NCBI GenBank assembly: GCA_934757275.1
Contig: CAKVLN010000003.1
Coordinates: 1-64,000 of the forward strand
Direction: 5' to 3'
Source: an uncultured Candidatus Melainabacteria bacterium
GTDB lineage: Bacteria > Cyanobacteriota > Vampirovibrionia > Gastranaerophilales > Gastranaerophilaceae
Length of the DNA stretch: 64,000 bases
A program made the translations under genes and the position numbers. This document shows, piece after piece, positions 53,446 to 61,294 of the stretch (within the stretch, counting starts at the first letter, position 1; each line of letters opens with the position of its first letter). Under the pieces are notes generated by a model. It was not told the DNA's origin, did not search any database, and saw nothing but the letters and a program-made list of their open reading frames with translations.

Positions 53446-53777
53446 TATTGTTGCTCTGCGTCCCTTTTTGAACCTAACAATCTAACGTTGTTAGCGATAA
53501 TCAAAAATCTTTCTCTTTCTTCACCAGCTTGATCAGTCCATTTGCTGATTGAAATTCTGCCATCAACAACAACTTGACGACCTTTTTTGATATACTCGCC
53601 AGCAAACTCTGCTTGTTTATCCCAAACTTCGATATTATACCAATCAGTTACTTCTCCGTTAGTTTTTCTATCCCAACGATTAACGGCCAAAGAAAAAGTT
53701 GTCTTTACTTTTCCTGACTCAAAATATTTAATTTCTGCATCTTGTCCTGCTCTACCAATGATAGTTGCCGTGTTCAT
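53445..53777 (-). CDS. ssb: Single-stranded DNA-binding protein
   Basis: 110-aa OB-fold protein (TATIIGRAGQDAEIKYFES, FSLAVNRWDRK, DWYNIEVWDKQAEFAGEYIKKG, read as WYNIEVWDKQAEF) that binds single-stranded DNA in replication and repair. It stops at SKRDAEQQ, right after the OB domain, and so lacks the acidic DDxIPF tail that recruits partners in most bacteria. Short SSBs of this type are common in cyanobacteria, so this may be a lineage trait. It is first in an operon with the sugar-acid kinase and PdxA-like gene. AGGAG precedes the ATG. Confidence 0.9.
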   Translation of the reverse strand: MNTATIIGRAGQDAEIKYFESGKVKTTFSLAVNRWDRKTNGEVTDWYNIEVWDKQAEFAGEYIKKGRQVVVDGRISISKWTDQAGEERERFLIIANNVRLLGSKRDAEQQ

Positions 53778-53900
53778 TAATTATCTCCTTAATTTTTAAT
53801 TATAAGTAAATTATATCATAATACATTTGAGAATGGTAACTTCTTAAAATTTTTGTAACTATTTTACAAAATCTTATTCACATTTTTATTTGAAATAGTT

Positions 53901-54370
53901 CTTACTTTTTTCTTTTTTGTTGCGAAATAAAAAGAAAAAAGTAAGCAAAAAAGAAAAACTACGCTACTGTTTTCTACGCCCTTACGAGCGTTTGTTTAAA
54001 TGGCTGGTTAGCAGGCAGAGCCTGCACTCTTGCGTTCGCTATCGTATGCTTACGCATACACGCTCACGGCGTGGAATGCGTTTATTGAATGTCGTTAGCT
54101 CCCTCTCCTTTTATCAATTTTACATGGAGAGGGTGCCGAAGGCGGAAGAGGGTTTTATAAATTTGTTGGACGGTTTGACCTTTTTTGGATTACTTCGTCA
54201 CTCACACTCCTCGTAATGACTGTGCGTAAAACCTACTAGCTGGGTGTCATTGCGAAAAAATCGCAAGATTTTTGTGGCAATCTTTTCTGTTACCCACCTG
54301 CATTCGTAACTTTCGCAAAGTTCAAGAACGACTGCGCCCCCCCCTACTAGTGAGGTCATCGTATGACGCA
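53901..54370. repeat. Composite interspersed repeat, copy B
   Basis: The most complete copy. It starts with the 17-bp hairpin CTTACTTTTTTC.../...GAAAAAAGTAAG (53901-53945). Then come CTTACGAGCG, GCAGGCAGAGCCTGC, TGCGTTCGCTATCGTATGC, CCCTCTCC...GGAGAGGGTGCCGAAGGCGG (in parts), and GTCATTGCGAAAAAATCGC (about 54,247). It ends in TTCGTAACTTTCGCAAAGTTC. This gap (53,778-54,458) holds no credible gene. Confidence 0.8.
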
Positions 54371-54458
54371 CCAATAAATTTTTTGTAAATTTATATTAAG
54401 CTACTAGCAAATTGTTTTTTTAGAGGTTTTAGAATACTATGAATTAAGGAGAAAATCA

Positions 54459-57413
54459 GTGTTAAAAATTAGTCCAATCAACGGTTTAAACCATTTTAGT
54501 GTAAAAAGAAATACGAAACAAAATAACAATTCAACCAATCCACTTGCTACTAGTAGTAAGCAACCAGAAGTGTTTACTTCTGGCGTCCCAAGAGGATATA
54601 TAAACTTTAGAGGGAAAATTGACGATGAATTTAAGTTTTCAGATGATGCAAAACCAATCTTAGATAGAGCAAAAAATATTGCAAAAGAAATGGGACACTC
54701 TGAAATCACCCCATATCACATAATTGAAGCATCTATTCAAGAAACAGAAGACAATTTTAGAAGCATAAATTCTGAACTATTAAAGCTCGGTGTCGTAGAA
54801 TCAATTTCTACATTAAACAAGCTTGCTAACAATTATGCTGATAGAAGTATGATGAGCGATGAAGGAATGATTGATTATTTCCTAAGTGGAGTAGAAGATT
54901 TTAGAAAAGCCAACAATGAATATCTTAATAGCTTGCCTGTTGATGAAAGTTTAAAAGGCAAAGACAGAGATATCGATTTTTCAAAACCATTAAAAGATGA
55001 ATTGAAAAACACTAAAGACAAAGTAAAAATACTAGATGGCTACATGCTTTTAGGCACGGCGTTTAATGTAAATAGTCTTAGCAAAATTGAATATACGACA
55101 GATTTCTTAAATGATTTTAGAAGTTTAACTTTTTATAAGCAACAAGAAGAGGTAACAAGCCAACACCTTAAACACTACGATGCTAAAGCAATTGATGTGT
55201 GGAACAAATTAGCACTAGGTTCTAATATTGTTGTAACTTATAATGACCCAAAAGAAGGTGAAAGACTTCAAGCGAGCCTTATAAGTACTATTGATGCAAA
55301 AAAACATGGTAATTTTTCATCAGAAAATGTACTGCCATACATTATGTCAGATGTTGTTACACCAGATGATTTGATAAATGAGGTTAAAGAAATACAAGAG
55401 GTAGAACCAGATAAACACAAATTATTTATGGTAAATTTAGATAATATTTTAGCAAATTCGCCTAAAACAGAAGAAGGTGGAATAATTTTCCCACTAGAAG
55501 TTATCGCATTACCAAAAGTTGTAAAAGACAATGTACATTTTATCTTTTTCCAAGATAAAGATGCATACTATCAATCAAACAAAACTGCATCAATCAAAAA
55601 GGGATATTCTGATTTTATAAATTATCAAATTCCGCCAATGCACGCTTTTGAAGCACAAAAAGTGTTAGAAACAGAAAAACACTTAACCGATAATATTAAA
55701 GCGAAATTTTCAAAAGAGGCTAGAAATAAAGCAGTTTTATATGCAAACAAAATGGAAGGTATTTTCCCAGACAAAGCCGTTGATTTGCTAAAAAGAATTT
55801 CTTCATACTATGGAGATAAAAAGAGAATCAGCCTTAAAAACGTTGATGAATTTGCAGTAATCGCAAAAGATTTATTCAATAAAGAAGAGGAAAATAGCAG
55901 TATAATTTACGATACAGGAAGAGATTTCCAATCACTTTACGGCAAAGAAACAACTAAAAAAGACCTTGAAGCAATTGTTCGTCAAATCAAAACGGGCAAA
56001 ATCGGCACTCGTGGTTATGTAATGTATTCTCAAGATGAAGAGGCTGGCTCTGGCAGAAGATTTACCGCTCAAGCTCTTGCTGGCGAGGCAAAAGTTCCTT
56101 ATATGGAAATCGCATCAGCTGACTACGCAGTAACTTTTGAAGATGAAGACGGCGTAAAAAACACACCAGGCATGGAAATTCACAGAATTTTCAGCGACAT
56201 CAAAAAGGCTGCTGAACAAAACGAAAACAAAACCGCAATTCTATTCGTAAACAACTTTGAAGACTTTGCGTTCTCTGGAATTTACCACGCTGGATACAAA
56301 CAAGCGATGGCGCAAATGGAAAAAGAAATGGCTAAAGCGGAAGAAGAAAAATTGAACATTTTGGTTATCGGCTCAACTGACGAATATTACGCAGACGCAA
56401 TTCCAACAATGGTAAGAGGTTTCAACCAAAACATTTCAATCGATTCACCAGCTTTCAACAAAGCGTCAAGAAAAGAAATTATTACAAATAGACTAAAAGA
56501 AAGTGGCATTGCGCTTGATACTAAAGATCAAGATGAAAAGAATAGATTAGTTAAAAAGCTAGTTAAGTTGACAGAATTTATGTCTTTTGTTGAAATCAAA
56601 ACAATGATTGAAAAGGCAAAACAAATTACTGCTGAAAGAGGTAAGAACAAAGCTACAATGGGTGATTTCATTGAAGCATACCTACAAATTGCAACTGGTA
56701 GAACTTCACACCCAGAAATGCCTGAATACAACAAACGTGCGACAACTTCACACGAATGCGGACACGCCGTTAACTTAGAGGTTATGGGTGATATCCTTAA
56801 AGAAAAAGGACAACCATGGCATCAATCACACGAAGTTAACTTTATAACACTTGACCCTAGAGGAGACTTCTTAGGTGCAGTATTTGAAGGCAGAAAAGAT
56901 AATACTGACAACCCATTTGAAGCACTATTTACAGGTATTGTATGTGCTTATGGAGGCTACTCTTGCGAGAAAATGTTCTTTGATATGGACGGTTCTAGCG
57001 GTATTTCACAAGACCTTGCACAAGCAACATCTGCAGCAAAAGGTGGTGTAGAGTATTACGGTTTTGGTCACAACACTGGTAAAATCTCAAATGCTGCAAA
57101 TATTAAATCTGGCAAGTATTTTGAAAATGTATACAAAGATATGGAAGTTATCTTGAAGAATGCACAAACCGTTTCTGATTTAATCACTGATACATACAAA
57201 GGCTTTAACCAATGGTTTACAGATAAGTATTCTAAGCTAATCGGTACTGATGACTGTATGATTGACGGTGACGATTTCAGAGCTGCGTTAGCATTGTGGA
57301 AAACTTCTCAGCCTGAAAGCAAGAAAGAAGAATTTAATATCCTAGGCGATATGGTTATGGATATTATTAAAGCTACTAAAAACGGTAAGATTTACGGAAA
57401 AATTAAGAAATAA
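54459..57413 (+). CDS. Clp-N / degenerate AAA / M41 peptidase fusion
   Basis: 984 aa. An N-terminal segment (1-50, MLKISPINGLNHFSVKR) precedes a Clp-N-like domain (about 57-130: FSDDAKPILDRAKNIAKEMG, SEITPYHIIEASIQE). A long unknown region (130-500) follows, then an AAA domain and an FtsH-type M41 peptidase. The protease site is intact: TSHECGHAV (about 763-771, HExxH) and a later Asp in SGISQDLAQATSAA (about 853). The ATPase is not: Walker A reads EEAGSGRRF instead of GxxGxGKT, and Walker B reads AILFVNNFEDF, lacking DE. No FtsH membrane helices are visible. It is probably a soluble peptidase whose AAA part only binds or unfolds passively. Terminator follows. Confidence 0.8.
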   Translation: MLKISPINGLNHFSVKRNTKQNNNSTNPLATSSKQPEVFTSGVPRGYINFRGKIDDEFKFSDDAKPILDRAKNIAKEMGHSEITPYHIIEASIQETEDNFRSINSELLKLGVVESISTLNKLANNYADRSMMSDEGMIDYFLSGVEDFRKANNEYLNSLPVDESLKGKDRDIDFSKPLKDELKNTKDKVKILDGYMLLGTAFNVNSLSKIEYTTDFLNDFRSLTFYKQQEEVTSQHLKHYDAKAIDVWNKLALGSNIVVTYNDPKEGERLQASLISTIDAKKHGNFSSENVLPYIMSDVVTPDDLINEVKEIQEVEPDKHKLFMVNLDNILANSPKTEEGGIIFPLEVIALPKVVKDNVHFIFFQDKDAYYQSNKTASIKKGYSDFINYQIPPMHAFEAQKVLETEKHLTDNIKAKFSKEARNKAVLYANKMEGIFPDKAVDLLKRISSYYGDKKRISLKNVDEFAVIAKDLFNKEEENSSIIYDTGRDFQSLYGKETTKKDLEAIVRQIKTGKIGTRGYVMYSQDEEAGSGRRFTAQALAGEAKVPYMEIASADYAVTFEDEDGVKNTPGMEIHRIFSDIKKAAEQNENKTAILFVNNFEDFAFSGIYHAGYKQAMAQMEKEMAKAEEEKLNILVIGSTDEYYADAIPTMVRGFNQNISIDSPAFNKASRKEIITNRLKESGIALDTKDQDEKNRLVKKLVKLTEFMSFVEIKTMIEKAKQITAERGKNKATMGDFIEAYLQIATGRTSHPEMPEYNKRATTSHECGHAVNLEVMGDILKEKGQPWHQSHEVNFITLDPRGDFLGAVFEGRKDNTDNPFEALFTGIVCAYGGYSCEKMFFDMDGSSGISQDLAQATSAAKGGVEYYGFGHNTGKISNAANIKSGKYFENVYKDMEVILKNAQTVSDLITDTYKGFNQWFTDKYSKLIGTDDCMIDGDDFRAALALWKTSQPESKKEEFNILGDMVMDIIKATKNGKIYGKIKK

Positions 57414-57431
57414 CGCATATTCCAAAACAAC

Positions 57432-57463
57432 AAAAAACGCATCTAAGTTAGATGCGTTTTTTT
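57432..57463. terminator. Terminator after the peptidase gene
   Basis: AAAAAACGCATCTAA / GATGCGTTTTTTT with a GTTA loop; usable from both sides, since a small leftward gene ends at 57488. Confidence 0.88.
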
Positions 57464-57487
57464 ATTTTAATAATGTATCGAATTTAG

Positions 57488-57741
57488 TTATTGAGGGTCA
57501 CTAGGGAAACCGCAACAAATGCTAATACATTCTGCACAAGCTTCGCCCAAAGATTCTTCTTCACCTTCTCTGTTTAATAGCTTAATAGAATCGTCTATTG
57601 CAATATTTGGAGATGAAATACCTCTAACAAAGGTATCTGCAGTAAATGCAACTGCTGGAGCAAAGGCTGCTAACATACAAGCTTTTCTTAATACATTTTG
57701 TTTGTTACAAAATTCATTGAGGAAATAGCGTTGATTTTCAT
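57488..57741 (-). pseudogene. Small Cys-rich protein gene with a frameshift
   Basis: The ribosome binding site (GAAAGGA) points to an ATG at 57741, giving MKINAISSMNF in frame one. That frame soon stops (57,688-57,690), but the longer downstream frame (NKQNVLRKACMLAAFAPAVA and on to CAECISICCGFPSDPQ) continues it if one more T is present in the T4 run at 57709-57712. The corrected product is about 84 aa, with a hydrophobic segment (CMLAAFAPAVAFTA) and a Cys-rich end (CAECISICC). One-base loss, sequencing error, or programmed slippage in a T run are all possible. Unknown family. Confidence 0.55.
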
Positions 57742-57833
57742 TATAAAAATTCCTTTCTTTTTTATATTAAAACATCTAAAAAATTTTTTTACTATTGAGA
57801 ATTTGAGGGAAAGAACATATTTTTTTAATAATT

Positions 57834-58018
57834 CTTACTTTTTTCTTTTTTGTTGCGAAATAAAAAGAAAAAAGTAAGCAAAAAAGAAAAACTACGCAAC
57901 TGTTTCCTACGCTCTTACGAGCGTGGATTAAATGGTTGAACTAGCAGGCAAAGCCTGCATACTTGCGTTCGCTATCGTGGCTAAACGCCACACGTTCACG
58001 GCGTGAAATGCGTTAATA
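57834..58018. repeat. Composite interspersed repeat, copy C
   Basis: Starts with the same hairpin (57834-57878, loop GTTGCGAAAT), then CTTACGAGCG, GCAGGCAAAGCCTGC, TTGCGTTCGCTATCG, and a CACGGCGTG end. It is a shortened copy of 53,901-54,370, next to the small gene at 58,027. Confidence 0.75.
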
Positions 58019-58026
58019 TCATTTCA

Positions 58027-58428
58027 TCAAAGAAGTTTTTTGCCATCTTGATAGATGTTAATAATTTTTCCTGCAGAATCCTTTATGGATTCTCTTATGT
58101 AATTGCACCTAGGGTTTGTTACCGAACAAAAGACCTCTTTTATACAAAGCAACCCCTCTTTCATTTCATCAGTAATAGTTCTTGTATACTCTTGACTTTT
58201 ATTTTTGTAATATTCTACCGTTTTATTTGGTAAATATGTATACTCCTGAGTATCAATCAAATTCCCTTTAGGGTCAAAATGTTGAACTTTTAAAAATCTA
58301 TCCGTTTGTGTATCCCACTCTTTATTAACCAACAAAACATTGTTATCTGAGTACTCTCTAGAATATTTAATTTTTCCAACTTGACAATTTTCAATTCTGT
58401 TGCCAAACGCTATACTACCAATTTTCAT
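58027..58428 (-). CDS. Small hypothetical protein
   Basis: 133 aa, starting MKIGSIAFGNRIENC, with no signal peptide or membrane helix. The sequence is polar and beta-rich (KVQHFDPKGNLIDTQEYTYL, KTVEYYKNKSQEYTRT) in a way that resembles RHS/YD-type or MORN-like short repeats. It has two Cys near the C-terminus (CIKEVFCSVTNPRC, which makes three). The N-terminus (MKIxxIxF) resembles those of the two genes to the left (MLKISPIN, MKINAISSMNF). Function unknown. Confidence 0.5.
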   Translation of the reverse strand: MKIGSIAFGNRIENCQVGKIKYSREYSDNNVLLVNKEWDTQTDRFLKVQHFDPKGNLIDTQEYTYLPNKTVEYYKNKSQEYTRTITDEMKEGLLCIKEVFCSVTNPRCNYIRESIKDSAGKIINIYQDGKKLL

Positions 58429-58477
58429 AAATTAATTATAGCATGCAAAAACGCAATAAACATAGTTAATAACCAGC

Positions 58478-58883
58478 TGGATTCTTCGTGCTAATCGCAC
58501 TCAGAATGACCCGAAACTTGTTTGTTAGGCGCATTTGGTTATTTTCTCGACTTATAAATATGTTTACAAACGGGGTGTCATTGCGAAAAAATCGTAAGAT
58601 TTTTGTGGCAATCCTTATTGTTACCCACCCGCATTCGTAACTTTCGCAAAGCTCAAGTACGACTGCGACCTCCCTAACTAGGGAGTTTTTTAGAATTATA
58701 GAAAGCATCATTTGATATAAAACCCTCTCCCGCCTTCGGCACCCTCCCCATGTAAACCAATAAAAGGGGAGGGGACTAAAGTCGTTCAATTAACGCTCGC
58801 AAGAGCGTAGGAAACAGTTGCGTATTTTTTCTTTTTTGCTTACTTTTTTCTTTTTATTTCGCAACAAAAAAGAAAAAAGTAAG
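58478..58883. repeat. Composite interspersed repeat, copy D (inverted)
   Basis: The repeat parts run in the opposite order here: GTCATTGCGAAAAAATCG (about 58,579), TTCGTAACTTTCGCAAAGCTC (about 58,635), CCCTCTCCCGCCTTCGGCACC (about 58,724), AACGCTCGCAAGAGCG, and last the hairpin (58839-58883). The gap 58,429-58,990 holds no credible gene; ORFs within this block are repeat artefacts. Confidence 0.78.
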
Positions 58884-58910
58884 AATTATTTTAAATAAAA
58901 AAATATGAAC

Positions 58911-58943
58911 AAAAAACGGAAGACAAAAGTCCTCCGTTTTATT
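58911..58943 (-). terminator. Terminator of the Hyf-like operon
   Basis: AAAACGGA...TCCGTTTT stem with GAC/GTC inner pairs and T6 on the leftward strand. A second hairpin GTTGGGCTgaaAGCCCAAC follows at 58,962-58,980 and matches one near 25,558. Confidence 0.75.
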
Positions 58944-58990
58944 AAAATCTAATTTTTTGTTGGGCTGAAAGCCCAACCTACAACAATTCT

Positions 58991-59734
58991 TTATTTCTTA
59001 TAAGAAATAAAGTCCAATATTCCATTGATGAAAGTCAATGGGTGAACTGGGCAACCAGGAATATACAAATCAATTGGATATTTTTCCAAAAATTCTCTAT
59101 TTAACTGTGTTGAATTTTGGAACACACCGCCAGAAATTGCACAAGCACCAGCCAAGATAACAATTTTTGGATCTGGAGTTGCTTTATAAGCATCTTCTAA
59201 CGCCCAAGCCATGTGTTCAGAAATTGGTCCAGTAACAACCAAGCCGTCAGCGTGTCTAGGTGATGCTACGAAATTAATACCAAATCTGCCCATATCAAAG
59301 TTACAGTTAGAGCAAGCATTTAATTCCATTTCGCAACCGTTACAACCAGCAGCAGAAACCTGTCTTAACTTCAAAGATTTACCGAAAACTTTTTTTATTT
59401 CTTTTCTGGCAGTAATAGCTGCTTTTTCAAAATCTTCTGGAGTCATGTTTTCTGTAACAATTAGTTTATTTCTATCAGTTGATGATAGCTTGTAATAATT
59501 GCTAAAACGAATTGCGCCACATTCACATTGACCACAAAGTGTACATTTACCTAAGTCAATTGACAAAGGATTAGCTTTCAAAGCTCCAGTTGGACAAATT
59601 GCTTCATCAACTGTACAACCTTCACAGTTTTTCAAAATAGGAAAACCTCTGAATTGGCTACGCATTGGAGCGTTTGGAATATCAGGAATAAATTGTTTTC
59701 CTTGAAAATATTTTAGTTTTAATGTATCTAGCAT
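58991..59734 (-). CDS. Ehr/group-4 hydrogenase small subunit fused to a ferredoxin domain (HyfI/NuoB-like)
   Basis: 247 aa. The N-terminus is a two-cluster ferredoxin-like domain (CEGCTVDEAICPTGAL and KCTLCGQCECGAI, about 37-73), related to HyfH/NuoI. The C-terminal ~150 aa is the NuoB/HyfI-type small subunit, with the proximal [4Fe-4S] ligands intact: AAGCNGCEMELN (about 129), LAGACAISGG (about 196) and IPGCPVHPLTFINGI (about 226). It passes electrons to the large subunit at the inner face of the membrane. The ferredoxin-small-subunit fusion is compact compared with separate HyfH and HyfI. It is the last gene of the operon and lies 20 bases after the large-subunit gene. Confidence 0.85.
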   Translation of the reverse strand: MLDTLKLKYFQGKQFIPDIPNAPMRSQFRGFPILKNCEGCTVDEAICPTGALKANPLSIDLGKCTLCGQCECGAIRFSNYYKLSSTDRNKLIVTENMTPEDFEKAAITARKEIKKVFGKSLKLRQVSAAGCNGCEMELNACSNCNFDMGRFGINFVASPRHADGLVVTGPISEHMAWALEDAYKATPDPKIVILAGACAISGGVFQNSTQLNREFLEKYPIDLYIPGCPVHPLTFINGILDFISYKK

Positions 59735-59754
59735 AATTAATTCCTTTTTATTTC

Positions 59755-61218
59755 CTACAAATCATTGCCACAATAAGACAAGTTGAAACTCTTGTTACAC
59801 AATGGGAAGTCAGAAACACCATTATTTCTTACTGCCATTGCCAACATATACCAGTTGTTGAAAGAAGGGTCTTTCATCTTGTATCTCAACAACTCGCCAT
59901 TCGCACCTGTCACAGCTATGTGTACAATTTCACCTCTCCAACCTTCAGTCATAGAAACTACAAACGAATTTGGAGTTAGATTTTGGTTAGGTGTAACCTT
60001 AATAGGTTCAGCCTTGTATTCTTTAAGTTTAGCAAGCAATTTCTTAACGATTTGCATTGATTGCTTAACTTCTTTATATCTTAACTTAAATCTTGAGTGA
60101 ACGTCACCAGTTGCCTTGAATGGTTTTACAACATCAAGTGAAGTGTACCATTTATCGTTGAAATCAAATCTAGTATCAATATCAACGCCAGATGAACGAG
60201 CAGCCATACCAACTGCGCCCAAAGCTTTTGCGCTATCTTGTGATACAACACCAGTTCTTTCCATTCTTGAAATACAAGAAGGAGTTCTCAACATAACCTT
60301 AGTTGTTCTATCAACAGTTTTTGCAACGCCATCAAGCATTTCAACAATCTTATCTGACATTTTTTCATCAATATCAAAGTTTACACCACCAACATTAATT
60401 AAACCTCTACCAAAACGGCTTCCAGAGATTTCCAACATAGTGTTGATTACCAAAGTTCTTGTGATACCAAAGATTGATGCGCCCATAAGGTATGCCATAT
60501 CACCGCCGATTGCACCCATATCACCAATGTGAATTGCCATTCTTTCCATTTCTAGAGCCACACGTCTAATGATTTGAGCTTTGTTTGAAACTGCTGAATC
60601 TGATAAAGCTTCCATAGCTTGTGAATAAGCCATGTTGTAACCGATTACAGAGTCGCCACAAATTGATTCAGCTAATCTGTTGTTATAGCCTTTATTCTTT
60701 AAGAACAATTCTTCTACGCCTCTGTGTTGATAGCCCAACATGATTTCCAAATCATAAACCTTTTCACCTTGACACATAAATCTAAAATGTCCTGGTTCAA
60801 TAACACCTGCGTGAATAGGTCCAACTGCAACCTGGTGAACATCTTCGCCTTGCATTTCAAAGAATGGATATTGATCCTGATTTTTACGAACAGGTTTCAA
60901 CCAAGGGTGATGCAAAGGTTCAATACCAAATTCTTCATAAAATTCTCTTTCAAAAATATGAAAAGCAGGCATTTTTTGCGTAAATGACTCATAAGCCTTA
61001 ACGTCAGGTGTAAACAATGTTGAAGTTACATAAAGTTTACCAACCTTATCGTCAGCCATTACCACATATAATCTAACGTTATCAAATTCTTGTTTTCCAA
61101 AGAATCCAACAACTCTCATTTTCATTTTTTCAACGTCAGCTTTGATTTCGTCTATCGAAATAGTCGGAATATCAAATGCGTTTATCTTTTTATTATTTTC
61201 AGTTATTATCCAATTCAT
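59755..61218 (-). CDS. Ehr/group-4 hydrogenase-related large subunit (HyfG/NuoCD-like) without NiFe ligands
   Basis: 487 aa. The N-terminus (about 1-115) is NuoC/HycE-like (FHIFEREFYEEFGIEPLHHPWLKPV, in parts), fused to a NuoD/HyfG-type catalytic domain (GPIHAGVIEPGHFRF, about 133). In hydrogenases the NiFe site needs two CxxC pairs. Here the first region is ESICGDS (184-190, only Cys187). The C-terminal one is CNKSFNLSYCGNDL (Cys474 and Cys483, no DPCxxC). So the cofactor cannot be bound in the usual way, as in the energy-converting hydrogenase-related (Ehr) complexes. The redox partner is unknown. Upstream gap of 76 bases. Confidence 0.87.
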   Translation of the reverse strand: MNWIITENNKKINAFDIPTISIDEIKADVEKMKMRVVGFFGKQEFDNVRLYVVMADDKVGKLYVTSTLFTPDVKAYESFTQKMPAFHIFEREFYEEFGIEPLHHPWLKPVRKNQDQYPFFEMQGEDVHQVAVGPIHAGVIEPGHFRFMCQGEKVYDLEIMLGYQHRGVEELFLKNKGYNNRLAESICGDSVIGYNMAYSQAMEALSDSAVSNKAQIIRRVALEMERMAIHIGDMGAIGGDMAYLMGASIFGITRTLVINTMLEISGSRFGRGLINVGGVNFDIDEKMSDKIVEMLDGVAKTVDRTTKVMLRTPSCISRMERTGVVSQDSAKALGAVGMAARSSGVDIDTRFDFNDKWYTSLDVVKPFKATGDVHSRFKLRYKEVKQSMQIVKKLLAKLKEYKAEPIKVTPNQNLTPNSFVVSMTEGWRGEIVHIAVTGANGELLRYKMKDPSFNNWYMLAMAVRNNGVSDFPLCNKSFNLSYCGNDL

Positions 61219-61294
61219 AATTACCTTCTTTAAATAATGTTATATTTTATTTTGTAAGAGATTCCCTTATCACTAAAGACAAGGGATACTCTTC

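Noticed and set aside
53917..54216. 99-aa rightward ORF before the peptidase gene
   Set aside because: It is translated from the interspersed repeat (hairpin and GCAGGC...GCCTGC parts) and has no homology-like features.
58466..58789. 107-aa leftward ORF
   Set aside because: It lies within inverted copy D of the interspersed repeat.
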